A stretch of DNA of 64,000 nucleotides, taken from contig CAOJXO010000002.1 of NCBI GenBank assembly GCA_948465545.1, forward strand, positions 54,552 through 118,551, in the 5' to 3' direction. A model generated the notes under the pieces. That model made no database searches and had not been told where the DNA came from. It saw only the letters and a list, made by a program, of their open reading frames with translations. The stretch comes from an uncultured Bacillota bacterium (GTDB lineage: Bacteria > Bacillota > Clostridia > Christensenellales > UBA1242). The stretch's first letter is position 1. Every line of letters begins with the position of its first letter. The position numbers and the translations under genes are program-made. This document shows, piece after piece, positions 44,488 through 53,459 of the stretch.

Positions 44488-44817
44488 TTATTTTTTTGAT
44501 TTTTTAGGTGATATAACCACTTTTGCACTCTGCCACATTTTATCCAAATTATATTTTTCCCTTTTATCCTGTGTAAAACTATGAATCACCGTGTCGCCAA
44601 AGTCAAAAATAATCCACTCACCCCTATTATACCCCTCTGGAAAATCAGAGATATTAAACTTTGCCATCAAAAGGTCTGCAAATTTCTTATTTTCAATAAC
44701 GGTGTTAAAATGCTGAATAATTATACTGCTTGCAAACTTCATTTCTTCCTGCATTTGATAAAAAGCCACATTTTTGCCTTTTTCAGTTAAAATAAAATTT
44801 AAATATTTATTACTCAC
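44488..44817 (-). CDS. rsfS: Ribosomal silencing factor RsfS
   Basis: RsfS binds L14 on the 50S subunit and blocks subunit joining in starvation. The 109 residues have the compact family core: KFASSIIIQHFNTVIENKKFADLL, split as FASSIIIQHFNTV and KFADLLMAKF, then YNRGEWIIFDFGDTVIHSF near 71-89 and KREKYNLDKMWQSAKVV. The start is GTG at 44817 with GGAGGG upstream. It is the first gene after a consensus promoter on the minus strand. Confidence 0.93.
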   Translation of the reverse strand: MSNKYLNFILTEKGKNVAFYQMQEEMKFASSIIIQHFNTVIENKKFADLLMAKFNISDFPEGYNRGEWIIFDFGDTVIHSFTQDKREKYNLDKMWQSAKVVISPKKSKK

Positions 44818-44838
44818 AAACCCTCCTAATTTGAATTA

Positions 44839-44867
44839 ATTATAAAATATTAAAAAAAAATTGTCAA
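44839..44867 (-). promoter_or_regulatory. Sigma-A promoter of the rsfS-to-gap run
   Basis: On the minus strand TTGACA (44867-44862) and perfect TATAAT (44844-44839), spacer 17 bases. Confidence 0.88.
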
Positions 44868-44925
44868 ATTAATTAAATAATAAATTCGGTGTTTATTTTG
44901 CCGATTTTTTGGCAATTATTTAAAC

Positions 44926-45732
44926 ATGAAAAAATTATTATTTATATTACAAAATGTGCTAAAAATATTTATTATTTTTTTAATAATTTTTGTGTGGTCA
45001 CGCTACTTTATTCGCTCCATTTGGTGGTCGCTTTTAGTTACCGCAATCGCCACACTTATAATTGATTTTACAACAAGAATTATTGCTAATAAAAAATATA
45101 ATAAATCCAGCCTAAAAATTAAAGAAAAAGAAGAGGCGGAGAATATGTTTTTATCGCTTGCCACCACCCCAAACCCTATGGAATTTTTCTATAAGTTGGT
45201 TAAAAGTAAATATCCTTCCATTGCTAAAAAAGAAAAGTATATCTTAATTAATCACAGTGAAAAAGTAAAAAGCGTGCTATATCCATTTATGCAATTTTCA
45301 AAACTAAATATTGACAATTTAACAAACATCCTTTCTAATCTAAAAGAAACGGAAATAAAAAAAGTGGTTATCACCTGTAATGAAGCAGATAAAACCACCC
45401 TTGCATTTGCCAAAAACTTTGATTATGAGATAGTTATTTTAGACAAATTTGAAACCTATAAACATCTTTACAAGGTATATGAAATATATCCTGAAATTTC
45501 AATGCACTATAAAAAGGCTCAAAAATTGTCTATAAAAGACCTTATCGCCTACTCATTTAACCGTTCAAGAACAAAAGGATACCTATTTTCCGCTGTAATA
45601 CTCTTGCTTTCAAGCATGTTTGTCAGGGCAAACCTCTATTATGCAATTATATCTTCTACCCTTCTAATTTTTGCCCTAATTTCCTACGCAAACCCATTCT
45701 ATAATAATATATGTGAAGAAGAAATCCTTTAA
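44926..45732 (+). CDS. Unknown membrane protein (268 aa)
   Basis: Two hydrophobic segments (about 7-24 and 31-50) lead into a hydrophilic domain of about 150 residues, followed by two more (about 218-236 and 240-258). The middle domain has an alternating strand/helix pattern (KKVVITCNEADKTTLAF, YEIVILDKFETYKHLY) that recalls a restriction-endonuclease-like or Rossmann-type fold, but no catalytic motif is clear. No ribosome binding site is visible; AATTAT lies 6 bases before the ATG. It is divergent from rsfS. Confidence 0.7.
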   Translation: MKKLLFILQNVLKIFIIFLIIFVWSRYFIRSIWWSLLVTAIATLIIDFTTRIIANKKYNKSSLKIKEKEEAENMFLSLATTPNPMEFFYKLVKSKYPSIAKKEKYILINHSEKVKSVLYPFMQFSKLNIDNLTNILSNLKETEIKKVVITCNEADKTTLAFAKNFDYEIVILDKFETYKHLYKVYEIYPEISMHYKKAQKLSIKDLIAYSFNRSRTKGYLFSAVILLLSSMFVRANLYYAIISSTLLIFALISYANPFYNNICEEEIL

Positions 45733-45753
45733 AAAAGACCTTAAATTAGGTCT
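45731..45753 (-). terminator. Terminator overlapping the yhbY stop codon
   Basis: AGACCT/AGGTCT hairpin with a T6 run on the minus strand. Confidence 0.7.
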
Positions 45754-46037
45754 ATGTGTTTAAAATCTTTCTTGTTTGATTTTCTATAAATAATAAAATT
45801 AGAACCAATAACCTGCACAGGATCAGCATTTAAGGTTTTACAAACCTCATCACACACCTCTCTTGCACGCAGTTCACAATTTTTAAGTACCTTTATTTTA
45901 ATAAGTTCTCTTGCCTCAAGTAAGGCTGAAATTGCCTCAAGTGAGTTTTGAGAGAGTCCCTCTTTGCCTATCTGCATAACAGGGTCAAGTGCATTTCCTA
46001 AACCACGCAGTTGTGCCCTTTGTTTTGTTGTAATCAT
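45741..46037 (-). CDS. yhbY: YhbY-type (CRS1-YhbY) RNA-binding protein
   Basis: YhbY proteins carry the CRM RNA-binding domain and associate with pre-50S particles. Start at 46037 (MITTKQRAQLRGLGNALDPV) is chosen because AAAGGAG precedes it; an upstream in-frame ATG at 46088 lies in repeat copy B. The 98 residues show the GXXG-type loop region VMQIGKEGLSQNSLEAISALL and a final strand QVIGSNFIIYRKS. It follows obgE, a usual neighbour in ribosome assembly. Confidence 0.93.
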   Translation of the reverse strand: MITTKQRAQLRGLGNALDPVMQIGKEGLSQNSLEAISALLEARELIKIKVLKNCELRAREVCDEVCKTLNADPVQVIGSNFIIYRKSNKKDFKHIDLI

Positions 46038-46059
46038 AAATTCTCCTTTACAAAATTTG

Positions 46060-46102
46060 CAATATTTGACTAGTATGCATACATACAACCTACAATATAT
46101 TG
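46060..46102 (+). repeat. Dispersed 43-bp intergenic repeat, copy B
   Basis: Starts CAATATTTGA, middle CTAGTATGCATACATACAAC then CTA, ends CAATATATTG. GTATG/CATAC is palindromic. GACTAG and CTAGTC (46067-46072, 46106-46111) flank it as terminal inverted repeats. It lies between yhbY and obgE. Confidence 0.75.
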
Positions 46103-46105
46103 TTG

Positions 46106-47374
46106 CTAGTCTACATATTCAAACACTATATCTTTTATTCTAACACTATCTCCGTTTTTAAGACCTCTTTCTTTAAGCATATCAATAATCCCCATTTCTT
46201 GAAGCCTTGTTTGGAAATATGCAAATGAACGTGTATCAGACAGTACTACCCCTCTAATAAAACTATCAATCTTACCACCGCTTACAACAAACGTGCCATC
46301 ATCTGCCCTTTCAATCTTAATTGAAGTATTGTCCTTTTGGTCAAAATCATACTCTTCAATTTCAATAGGCGCTTTCTTAGGAAGAGTAGAAAGTTTTTCA
46401 AGCACTTTAAGTTTTAATTCTTCAATACCCTTATATGTCGCACCAGAGATTTCAAGATAAGGCAATTTAACTTCCTTTTCAAATCTGTTTTTCTTTTTAA
46501 TAAGTTCCTCATCACTTAAAAGGTCAACCTTATTTAAAACAACAATTTGAGGTGTTTTAGCAAGTTCTTTGCTATATCTATTTAACTCATTGTTGATTTT
46601 CTTATAATCATCAATAAAATCACGCCCTTCACTTTCAGAAATGTCAAGAAGGTGCAGTATAAGTCTTACTCTTTCAACATGCTTTAAGAAATAGTGGCCG
46701 AGCCCCTGCCCCTCGCTTGCCCCCTCAATAAGACCAGGAATATCCGCAACAACAAAAGTTTGCCCCTTAACCTCACATACGCCAAGATTTGGATAGAGGG
46801 TGGTAAAAGGATAGTTTGCAATTTTAGGGTTTGCATTTGAAATGCAAGAAAGCAAGGTGGACTTGCCAACATTAGGAAAACCAACAAGACCAACATCAGC
46901 AATAGTTTTAAGTTCCAAAATTACTTCACGCTGAACAGTAACCTCTCCCGTTTGAGAATAATGAGGGGCTTGCTTAATAGAAGATTTGTAATAAGCATTT
47001 CCATGCCCTCCATTGCCACCCTTCAAAGCAACAAACCTCACCCCATCTTCATGAAGGTCAGCAATAATCTTATCTGTTTTCGCATCAATAATCACAGTGC
47101 CACATGGTACAAAAATAAACTCATCTTTGCCACTTGCACCAGTCTTTAATTTTTTGTCACCCTTCTCACCATCACAAGCAACAAACTTTTTCTTAAACCT
47201 AAAATTATAAAGAGTATTCATATTTCTAGTTGCAACAAAAACAATGTTGCCACCCTTTCCGCCTTCACCACCATCAGGTCCACCATTAGCCACCAGTTTG
47301 GTGCGAAGAAAAGAGGTAGCACCATCGCCACCATTTCCCGCTTTAATTGTAATCTTAACTCTATCTAAAAACAT
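46106..47374 (-). CDS. obgE: GTPase Obg
   Basis: Obg is an essential GTPase of 50S assembly and stress control. The 422 residues contain the Gly-rich Obg fold (about 1-157: KAGNGGDGATSFLRTK, GGPDGGEGGKGGNIVFVA), the G domain with GFPNVGKSTLLSCISNA near 165, DIPGLIEGASEGQGLG near 212, NKVDLL near 283, and the C-terminal OCT domain (about 350-422). AAGGAAGAT precedes the ATG. yhbY follows across repeat copy B, and nth lies 9 bases upstream. Confidence 0.98.
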   Translation of the reverse strand: MFLDRVKITIKAGNGGDGATSFLRTKLVANGGPDGGEGGKGGNIVFVATRNMNTLYNFRFKKKFVACDGEKGDKKLKTGASGKDEFIFVPCGTVIIDAKTDKIIADLHEDGVRFVALKGGNGGHGNAYYKSSIKQAPHYSQTGEVTVQREVILELKTIADVGLVGFPNVGKSTLLSCISNANPKIANYPFTTLYPNLGVCEVKGQTFVVADIPGLIEGASEGQGLGHYFLKHVERVRLILHLLDISESEGRDFIDDYKKINNELNRYSKELAKTPQIVVLNKVDLLSDEELIKKKNRFEKEVKLPYLEISGATYKGIEELKLKVLEKLSTLPKKAPIEIEEYDFDQKDNTSIKIERADDGTFVVSGGKIDSFIRGVVLSDTRSFAYFQTRLQEMGIIDMLKERGLKNGDSVRIKDIVFEYVD

Positions 47375-47383
47375 TATCTTCCT

Positions 47384-47998
47384 TTATCTTTTATAAGTGC
47401 AAATATCTACAAACGGACAGCCTTCACATTCAGGCTTTTGAGCCTTACATTTATATCTTCCAAAATGAACCAGTTGAAGATGCAATTCACTCCAATCTTT
47501 GGCTGGAAAGAATTTCATAAGCGCCTGTTCCACTTTATACGGGTCATCAGAGTTTGCTAAATTCAACCTATTTGACACACGCAACACATGAGTATCAACA
47601 GCAATAGCATCACCTTTAAACGCCTCTGAATAAACCACGTTTGCAGTCTTTCGACCAACCCCCGCTAAAGTTTGAAGCTGCTCAAGATTGTTTGGCACTT
47701 GTCCATTATATTTTTCCACAAGCGCCTTACTCATATTCAAAATATTTTTCGCTTTATTGTGATAAAATCCACATGAACGAATTAAACTTTCCAATTCTTC
47801 TTGATTCAATTTAACCATTTCATAAGGCGTGCCTGCATGCTTAAACAACTCTTTAGTAACAACATTCACACGCTTATCAGTACACTGTGCCGAAAGTATT
47901 ACCGCAACCAAAAGTTCGTATGGAGATTTATATTCCAGTTCACACTTAGGCGAAGGGAACATTTCATTCAAACGACCTTTAATTTCTTTTGCTTGCAT
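47384..47998 (-). CDS. nth: Endonuclease III
   Basis: This base-excision glycosylase/AP lyase removes oxidised pyrimidines. The 204 residues have the helix-hairpin-helix LQTLAGVGRKTANVVYSEAF, given as TLAGVGRKTANVV near residue 112 with the catalytic Lys, Asp in AVDTHVLRVSNRL near 136, and the 4Fe-4S cluster loop CKAQKPECEGCPFVDIC with C-X6-C-X2-C-X5-C spacing at the end. It lies between lysS (6-base gap) and obgE. Confidence 0.97.
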   Translation of the reverse strand: MQAKEIKGRLNEMFPSPKCELEYKSPYELLVAVILSAQCTDKRVNVVTKELFKHAGTPYEMVKLNQEELESLIRSCGFYHNKAKNILNMSKALVEKYNGQVPNNLEQLQTLAGVGRKTANVVYSEAFKGDAIAVDTHVLRVSNRLNLANSDDPYKVEQALMKFFPAKDWSELHLQLVHFGRYKCKAQKPECEGCPFVDICTYKR

Positions 47999-48004
47999 TA
48001 TTTT

Positions 48005-49468
48005 CTACCTCATGATAGGGAAAAGAATTGAGTCACGAATGTTTGGAAGGTCATACATAAGCATAATAAATCTATCAACACCAAATCCAAGGCCTGAAAT
48101 CGGAGGCATACCATGTTCCATTGCAAGAAGGAAATCTTCATCAAGATCCATCGCCTCTTCATCACCAGCATTTTTATCACGAAGTTGCTCTTCAAGTGTT
48201 TTTCTTTGCATAAGCGGATCAACAAGTTCTGAATATGCATTACAGATTTCTGCACCATAAACAACCACTTGGAACGCATCAGTAATTCTATCAGTTTTAT
48301 CATTACGACGTGCAAGCGTTTTAAGCACTGCTGGATAGTTATAAAGAATTGTAGGATTAACAATACCCTCTCTAATCTTCTTCTTATATATAAAGTCAAT
48401 CACTGCACGTACAGACTTATATTCTTCAAGTTCACCCTTCTTAAATAGTCCTGACGCGATAACCTTATCTTTAAGGACATTCACATCATCAATTTCAAGA
48501 AAATCAAAACCAAGAATCTCTCTCATACGTTCCACATAGTTAATTCTATCCCACTCTTTTCCAAACTCAATAACATGACCTTGATAATTTAGTGTGGTTG
48601 TACCTAAGCATTCCATAAGAAGAGTCTTTAAAAACTCTTGGAAGAATTTAATATTATCTTCAAAGTCCCAGTATGATGCATACCATTCCACTTGCGTAAA
48701 CTCTTGCAGATGTGTCGCATCCATACCCTCATTACGGAAATCTTTACCAAGTTCAAACACCCTGTCAAAGCCACCAGCAATACATTGCTTAAGCCAAGTT
48801 TCAGTTGCGATACGAAGATTACATTCAAGGTCAAGTGCGTTATGTTTTGTAAAGAATGGTTTTGCACTTGCCCCAGAAACATTTGTTTGAATAATAGGAG
48901 TTTCAACCTCTAAGAAACCATGATTTTCAAGATATCTACGAATGAAAGAAACCATCTTACTTCTGCCAAGAAATACCCTTCTTGCCTCTTCATTTGATAC
49001 GAGGTCAAGATAACGTTGACGATATTTACTTTCAGTGTCAACAAGTCCATGAAACTTTTCAGGAAGCGGACGCATTGCTTTTGAAAGAAGAGTCACCTTT
49101 TCTGCCTTAACGGTAACCTCACCAGTTTGGGTGGTATACACTTCACCTTCTACACCAACGAAATCTGCAATATCAACAAATTTCTTATAGAATGTATAAG
49201 CCTCTTCATCAAGTTCGTTGCGACCAACCGAAATCTGAATCTTATCTTCAATATCGCGAATTTGCATAAACCCAAACTTACCCATTACACGCTTAAAAAT
49301 AACACGTCCGCAAATTCTAACATGTTGTCCAAGTTGCTCTCTAGCCTCTTTAATTGTACAGGTGCGTTCAAACTTAGCCTTGTAAGGAATTTCACCCATT
49401 TCACGCAAATCTAATATTTTTTGTTTTCTTACATCAACCTCAGTTGATAAATTTTGTACTTCTGCCAT
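48005..49468 (-). CDS. lysS: Lysyl-tRNA synthetase (class II)
   Basis: LysRS charges tRNA-Lys. The start at 49468 (MAEVQNLSTEVDVR) follows AAGAGGT and gives 487 residues; an upstream ATG at 49510 overlaps the promoter. The N-terminal OB anticodon-binding domain (about 50-150) has KFGFMQIRDIEDKIQISVG. The class II core has SKYRQRYLDLVSN (motif 1), FRNEGMDATHLQEFTQVEWY near 260 (motif 2) and GLGFGVDRFIMLMYDLPNIR at the end (motif 3). No T-box is seen. Confidence 0.97.
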   Translation of the reverse strand: MAEVQNLSTEVDVRKQKILDLREMGEIPYKAKFERTCTIKEAREQLGQHVRICGRVIFKRVMGKFGFMQIRDIEDKIQISVGRNELDEEAYTFYKKFVDIADFVGVEGEVYTTQTGEVTVKAEKVTLLSKAMRPLPEKFHGLVDTESKYRQRYLDLVSNEEARRVFLGRSKMVSFIRRYLENHGFLEVETPIIQTNVSGASAKPFFTKHNALDLECNLRIATETWLKQCIAGGFDRVFELGKDFRNEGMDATHLQEFTQVEWYASYWDFEDNIKFFQEFLKTLLMECLGTTTLNYQGHVIEFGKEWDRINYVERMREILGFDFLEIDDVNVLKDKVIASGLFKKGELEEYKSVRAVIDFIYKKKIREGIVNPTILYNYPAVLKTLARRNDKTDRITDAFQVVVYGAEICNAYSELVDPLMQRKTLEEQLRDKNAGDEEAMDLDEDFLLAMEHGMPPISGLGFGVDRFIMLMYDLPNIRDSILFPIMR

Positions 49469-49489
49469 AAAATTACCTCTTAGTGAAAC

Positions 49490-49517
49490 ATTATCACAAA
49501 GAGGCATCATTTGTCAA
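49490..49517 (-). promoter_or_regulatory. Sigma-A promoter of lysS
   Basis: On the minus strand TTGACA (49517-49512) and GATAAT (49495-49490), spacer 16 bases. Confidence 0.7.
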
Positions 49518-49522
49518 ACTAA

Positions 49523-50062
49523 TTATTTGTATTTGTTTTTATAATGGCGAAGATTTTTATTTATTTTAACGATATAATTTCTTGTTTCTTCAAAAGGAAT
49601 ATCATCTAACACCTTTCCGTCGCTACTATATTTTTTATCCGCCAGCCAAGCCCTCACATTGCCAAGTCCTGCATTGTACGCACAAAGAGCATTTTCCTCA
49701 TCATTAAAATAACTTAAAAGATATGCCAAATAATACCCACCGATTCTCAAGTTATATTCCGGCTCAACCAACCTTTCTTCACTATACTCAATTCCAATAC
49801 GCTCACACATCCATTTGGCTGTCGACGGCATCAACTGCATAATTCCTATTGCACCTTTATTTGAAATACAGTTTGTATTATATCCGCTTTCAACATTTGC
49901 AACAGACGCCATAAGCGACGGAGAAACCTCACACTCCTCAGCAATAGACTTAATTTCTGTGACATATTTCATAGGATAAAAATAGCCATAAAAACACCCT
50001 ATTAAAACAGAGAGAAAGACTGCTACAAAAAATAAAATTGCCACACTATAAAAGGCTTTCAT
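49523..50062 (-). CDS. Lytic transglycosylase (SLT domain), membrane-anchored
   Basis: The enzyme cleaves peptidoglycan glycan strands. The 179 residues have an N-terminal membrane anchor (about 5-28), then the SLT domain: catalytic Glu in VANVESGYNTNCISNKGAIG near residue 56, IMQLMPSTAKWMCE, and ENALCAYNAGLGNVRAWL. There is no Shine-Dalgarno site; on the minus strand TAAACT stands 6 bases before the ATG, so a leaderless transcript is possible though the -35 is weak. It is separate from lysS. Confidence 0.9.
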   Translation of the reverse strand: MKAFYSVAILFFVAVFLSVLIGCFYGYFYPMKYVTEIKSIAEECEVSPSLMASVANVESGYNTNCISNKGAIGIMQLMPSTAKWMCERIGIEYSEERLVEPEYNLRIGGYYLAYLLSYFNDEENALCAYNAGLGNVRAWLADKKYSSDGKVLDDIPFEETRNYIVKINKNLRHYKNKYK

Positions 50063-50123
50063 AATAGTAGTTTATGAAAACCTTTTAATTCTATGTAAAA
50101 ATTAATATTACATAGAATAAATA

Positions 50124-50381
50124 TCAGATTCGACTTGCATCCTGTCGTCCATTTCGGAGTATGATAGAATAAAATCCTACAAAGGATTTAAAGTTTTGCT
50201 CGGATAAAATTTGACGCGCCTGCGACAAATTGTTTGGCATAAGTTTCACAGATATACCGCAGGTCTGTCCCGCCTGCCTTGGAGTATTAACCACACCAAC
50301 AAGAAGCCCCCTGCTTTTAAGTAAATTTGCGAAATACAAAGTTTCGCTTCGAGATTTAAACACCGCAAGAATATAGTACAT
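50124..50381 (-). CDS. DUF3343 protein (putative sulfur/selenium carrier-like)
   Basis: The 85-residue protein (start at 50381, CAGGAGA upstream) matches DUF3343: [21 protein letters not shown], a PRQAGQTCGISVKLMPNN turn with one Cys, and a final QNFKSFVGFYSI strand. In Clostridia such genes neighbour cysteine desulfurases or selenium genes, and some are named Se/S carrier-like; direct evidence is thin. Here it is divergent from the desulfurase at 50465 with an 83-base gap. Confidence 0.8.
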   Translation of the reverse strand: MYYILAVFKSRSETLYFANLLKSRGLLVGVVNTPRQAGQTCGISVKLMPNNLSQARQILSEQNFKSFVGFYSIILRNGRQDASRI

Positions 50382-50464
50382 ATTCGTTTCTCCTGACGCA
50401 CATTTTGCCCTCAATTTCACTATATTGTAGTATATAGAATTATGTTAATAAAAGGACAAAAGAA

Positions 50465-51607
50465 ATGATTTATCTTGACAATAGTGCATCCACATTTACA
50501 AAACCCAAAGAGGTTATCAAAGCCGTCAACGACGCCCTTCTCCACTATGGGGCAAATCCTGGACGAAGCGGACATAAAGCAAGTATTGCCGCAGCAATGG
50601 CAGTAGAAAACACCCGAATAAAACTTGCCGAATTTTTAGGATGTCCATCAAGCGAAAATGTTATATTCACCCATAACTGCACCGAGGCATTAAACCTTGC
50701 AATCCTTGGAAGTGCAAAACAAGGCGGACACGTAATATGCACCGAAAACGAACACAACTCTGTACTACGCCCCCTTGAACATCTAAAAAAAGAAGGGATT
50801 ATCGACTACTCAATCGCCTTTCAAAAGGACAATAAAGGCATTAAAGCAAGTGACATTATCCCACTTATTCAAAACAATACCTATCTCATAATTTGCAACC
50901 ACATATCAAATGTAAATGGCGACAAAGCGGATATAGACGCTATCGGCTCACTTTGCAAAGAGAAAGAAATACTTTTCCTCGTTGACGGGGCTCAAAGTGC
51001 AGGACATGAAGATATCGACATGCAAAAAAGCAACATCAATATGCTTGCATTTGCAGGCCACAAAGGCTTCTATGCACCACAAAGTATAGGCGGACTTCTT
51101 ATTAATGGCAACATCAAATTAAAACCTATTCACTTTGGAGGCACTGGCACAAACTCACTTGACTTATTCCAACCAGAAGAAAGCCCCGAGCGTTATGAAA
51201 GCGGAACAATTTCCACCCCTTTAATACTCGGTTTAAGCGGAGGAATAGACTTTGTTAAAGCAAACTACCAAGAAATACGAAATCGCCTTGATGACCTAAC
51301 TACCTATTTAAACTATGAACTTTCAAAACTTCCTATAACTTGTTATACGCACCCCGAAAACTCTCATGGCGTTCTCGCATTCAACATAGGTGATATTCAC
51401 TCTGGCGAAATAGCAAACTATTTAGACGAAAAGTGGAATATTTGCGTGCGTGGAGGTTATCAATGTGCCCCCATAAAACACAAAGCACTTGGCACAATCA
51501 ACCAAGGCGTTGTACGAGTATCCATTTCTTATTTCAACAACTTTTCAGAAATACAAAAACTTATCTTTGCTATTAAAAATTATATAAAAAAATACAGAAA
51601 TGGATAA
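50465..51607 (+). CDS. Cysteine desulfurase, SufS/Csd-like
   Basis: This class V aminotransferase-fold enzyme has MIYLDNSASTFTKPKEVIKAV at the start (given in part), HYGANPGRSGHKASIAAA, FTHNCTEALNLAILG, the PLP Lys in LAFAGHKGFYAPQSIGGLL near residue 200, and RGGYQCAPIKHKALG with the active-site Cys near 340. The 380 residues match the SufS-like branch more than the NifS copy at 29803. AAAGGAC precedes the ATG. No sufU or other suf gene is next to it. A DUF3343 gene is divergent. Confidence 0.9.
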   Translation: MIYLDNSASTFTKPKEVIKAVNDALLHYGANPGRSGHKASIAAAMAVENTRIKLAEFLGCPSSENVIFTHNCTEALNLAILGSAKQGGHVICTENEHNSVLRPLEHLKKEGIIDYSIAFQKDNKGIKASDIIPLIQNNTYLIICNHISNVNGDKADIDAIGSLCKEKEILFLVDGAQSAGHEDIDMQKSNINMLAFAGHKGFYAPQSIGGLLINGNIKLKPIHFGGTGTNSLDLFQPEESPERYESGTISTPLILGLSGGIDFVKANYQEIRNRLDDLTTYLNYELSKLPITCYTHPENSHGVLAFNIGDIHSGEIANYLDEKWNICVRGGYQCAPIKHKALGTINQGVVRVSISYFNNFSEIQKLIFAIKNYIKKYRNG

Positions 51608-51627
51608 ATCTCATTTCTGTATTTTTG

Positions 51628-51671
51628 CAATATATTGTATGTATTATGTGTAAACAACCTACAATATACGG
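51628..51671 (+). repeat. Dispersed 44-bp intergenic repeat, copy C
   Basis: Starts with the palindrome CAATATATTG; middle TATGTATTATGTGTAAACA then ACCTA; ends CAATATACGG. Between the convergent desulfurase and zinc-ribbon genes. Confidence 0.7.
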
Positions 51672-51675
51672 TATA

Positions 51676-52383
51676 TTAATCCTCTGAATAATAGATAATC
51701 CTTCTGCAATGCTCACAGGAAAGAATGCCATTCGCTCTAAGCTTTGCAACCTCTGCAGCAGGAAGTTCCATATGACATCCACCACAAGAACGTCCACCTT
51801 TAAGAGGCACTAAAACAGGGAACAAATTATCACCTCTACGTTTCTTATACTTTTCCATAAGATCCGCATCAATACCCTTTTCAAGTTTAAGAAGCCCTTT
51901 TTCAAATTCCACCTTCTTTGGCTCTACGGCTTCAACATCTTTATCATAAGCAGCTTTGCTCTGGGTAAATTTCTCCTTAGCAAGATTATAGGTTTTAATA
52001 GTCTTGTTAAAATCTGCAAGCACTGCATTAACATTTTCAGCAAGTTTTGTAAGGTTCTTATCTAAAATATTAAGATTTTGAAAAAGTTTATCTTTAAGTG
52101 AAAGCATAAGTTCCACCTCTTCCTTACTCATAGCATCAACGTTCTTTGCCATAACCTGAGCCATTTTATCTGTTTGAATTTGAAATTGCTTTTTGATAGT
52201 ATCAACTTCCGCTAAAAGTTCTCCCGCTTTCTTTTCAAGCCCCACCGAACGTTGTTGTGCAACTTTCGCGTTATTAGACATTTCAGACGCAGTCTTTTTA
52301 TTAGGATTATCTCTAAGAGCCTTCTCAAGTTTAAAAAGTTCACTATCAAGTTTTTGATATTCAAGTATCTTTGTAATATCCAT
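51676..52383 (-). CDS. C4-type zinc-ribbon coiled-coil protein
   Basis: The 235-residue protein has a long coiled coil (about 5-170) and a C-terminal zinc ribbon with CGGCHMELP near 200 and SCEHCRRIIYY near 223, giving two CxxC pairs. This is the zf-RING_7/DUF164 layout; relatives include bacterial proteins implicated in flagellar or secretion functions, but the role here is unknown. AAGGAGAAAATT precedes the ATG. It follows rpoD by 17 bases, a common clostridial arrangement. Confidence 0.88.
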   Translation of the reverse strand: MDITKILEYQKLDSELFKLEKALRDNPNKKTASEMSNNAKVAQQRSVGLEKKAGELLAEVDTIKKQFQIQTDKMAQVMAKNVDAMSKEEVELMLSLKDKLFQNLNILDKNLTKLAENVNAVLADFNKTIKTYNLAKEKFTQSKAAYDKDVEAVEPKKVEFEKGLLKLEKGIDADLMEKYKKRRGDNLFPVLVPLKGGRSCGGCHMELPAAEVAKLRANGILSCEHCRRIIYYSED

Positions 52384-52400
52384 AATTTTCTCCTTTTTGT

Positions 52401-53459
52401 TTAATCCACAAAGTCAACAAGTTTCTTGCTTCTATTTGGATGTTTAAGTTTACGAAGTGCTTTCGCTTCAATTTGACGAATACGCTCACGTGTAACGCTA
52501 AACTCTTTACCAACCTCTTCCAAAGTTTTAGCCTTTCCATCCATAAGCCCATAGCGCTCACGAATCACCTGTTGCTCACGAGGTGTAAGAGTGTCTATTA
52601 CCGCAAGAAGTTGCTCACGAAGAAGATTTTGTGAAGCCACTTCCATAGGACTTCTCGCACTTTCATCTTCAATAAAGTCCGCCATTTTGCTATCTTCTTC
52701 CTCTCCGACAGGAGTTTCAAGTGATACAGGATCTTGTGCTGACTTTTGAATTTCAACCACTTTAGCCTCAGTAATTCCCATAGCCTCAGCAATTTCTTCA
52801 AGGGTTGGGTCACGTGAAAGTTTCTGAGTTAAAGAGCGTACAGTTCTACCATATCTATTTATGGTTTCAACCATATGCACTGGAAGACGAATAGTCCTTG
52901 ATTGATCAGCAATCGCCCTTGTAATAGCCTGTTTAATCCACCAAGTAGCATAAGTAGAGAATCTAAAACCTTTGGTGTAATCAAACTTTTCAACTGCTTT
53001 CAAAAGCCCCATATTTCCTTCCTGAATAAGGTCAAGGAAAGAAAGCGAATTTGTTGAAGCCCATTTTTTTGCTATACTGACAACAAGACGAAGGTTTGCT
53101 TGTGTAAGCCTTGCCTTTGCCTCTTCATCACCCTCAATGATACGTTTAGCAAGTTCAATTTCCTCTTCAGGAGAAAGAAGTGGCACTTTCCCGATATCTT
53201 TAAGATACATTTTAACTGGGTCATCAACGCTTGAAAATCCACTTATAACCTCGCTAATATCAGCAGGCTCGTCCCCTGAAGCAGGCTTAATAATTTTAAT
53301 CTTTCTTGCTTCAAGTTTCTTTAAAAACTTTTGAATATCCTCTGCCGATACCTCATATTTAAGAAGTCTAAAATAAACATCCTCTTCATTGATTGATCCT
53401 TTTTTCTGTGCAACATCTGCAAGACGTTTCATCTCCATATCAATCTTGTTATCTAACAT
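52401..53459 (-). CDS. rpoD: RNA polymerase primary sigma factor (sigma-A)
   Basis: RpoD directs housekeeping transcription. The 352 residues contain a short region 1.1 (about 15-60), region 1.2 ([21 protein letters not shown]), region 2 ([37 protein letters not shown]), region 3, and region 4 with [15 protein letters not shown] and the [33 protein letters not shown] precedes the ATG, which overlaps the dnaG end by 11 bases. dnaG-rpoD is the conserved macromolecular synthesis arrangement. Confidence 0.98.
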   Translation of the reverse strand: MLDNKIDMEMKRLADVAQKKGSINEEDVYFRLLKYEVSAEDIQKFLKKLEARKIKIIKPASGDEPADISEVISGFSSVDDPVKMYLKDIGKVPLLSPEEEIELAKRIIEGDEEAKARLTQANLRLVVSIAKKWASTNSLSFLDLIQEGNMGLLKAVEKFDYTKGFRFSTYATWWIKQAITRAIADQSRTIRLPVHMVETINRYGRTVRSLTQKLSRDPTLEEIAEAMGITEAKVVEIQKSAQDPVSLETPVGEEEDSKMADFIEDESARSPMEVASQNLLREQLLAVIDTLTPREQQVIRERYGLMDGKAKTLEEVGKEFSVTRERIRQIEAKALRKLKHPNRSKKLVDFVD

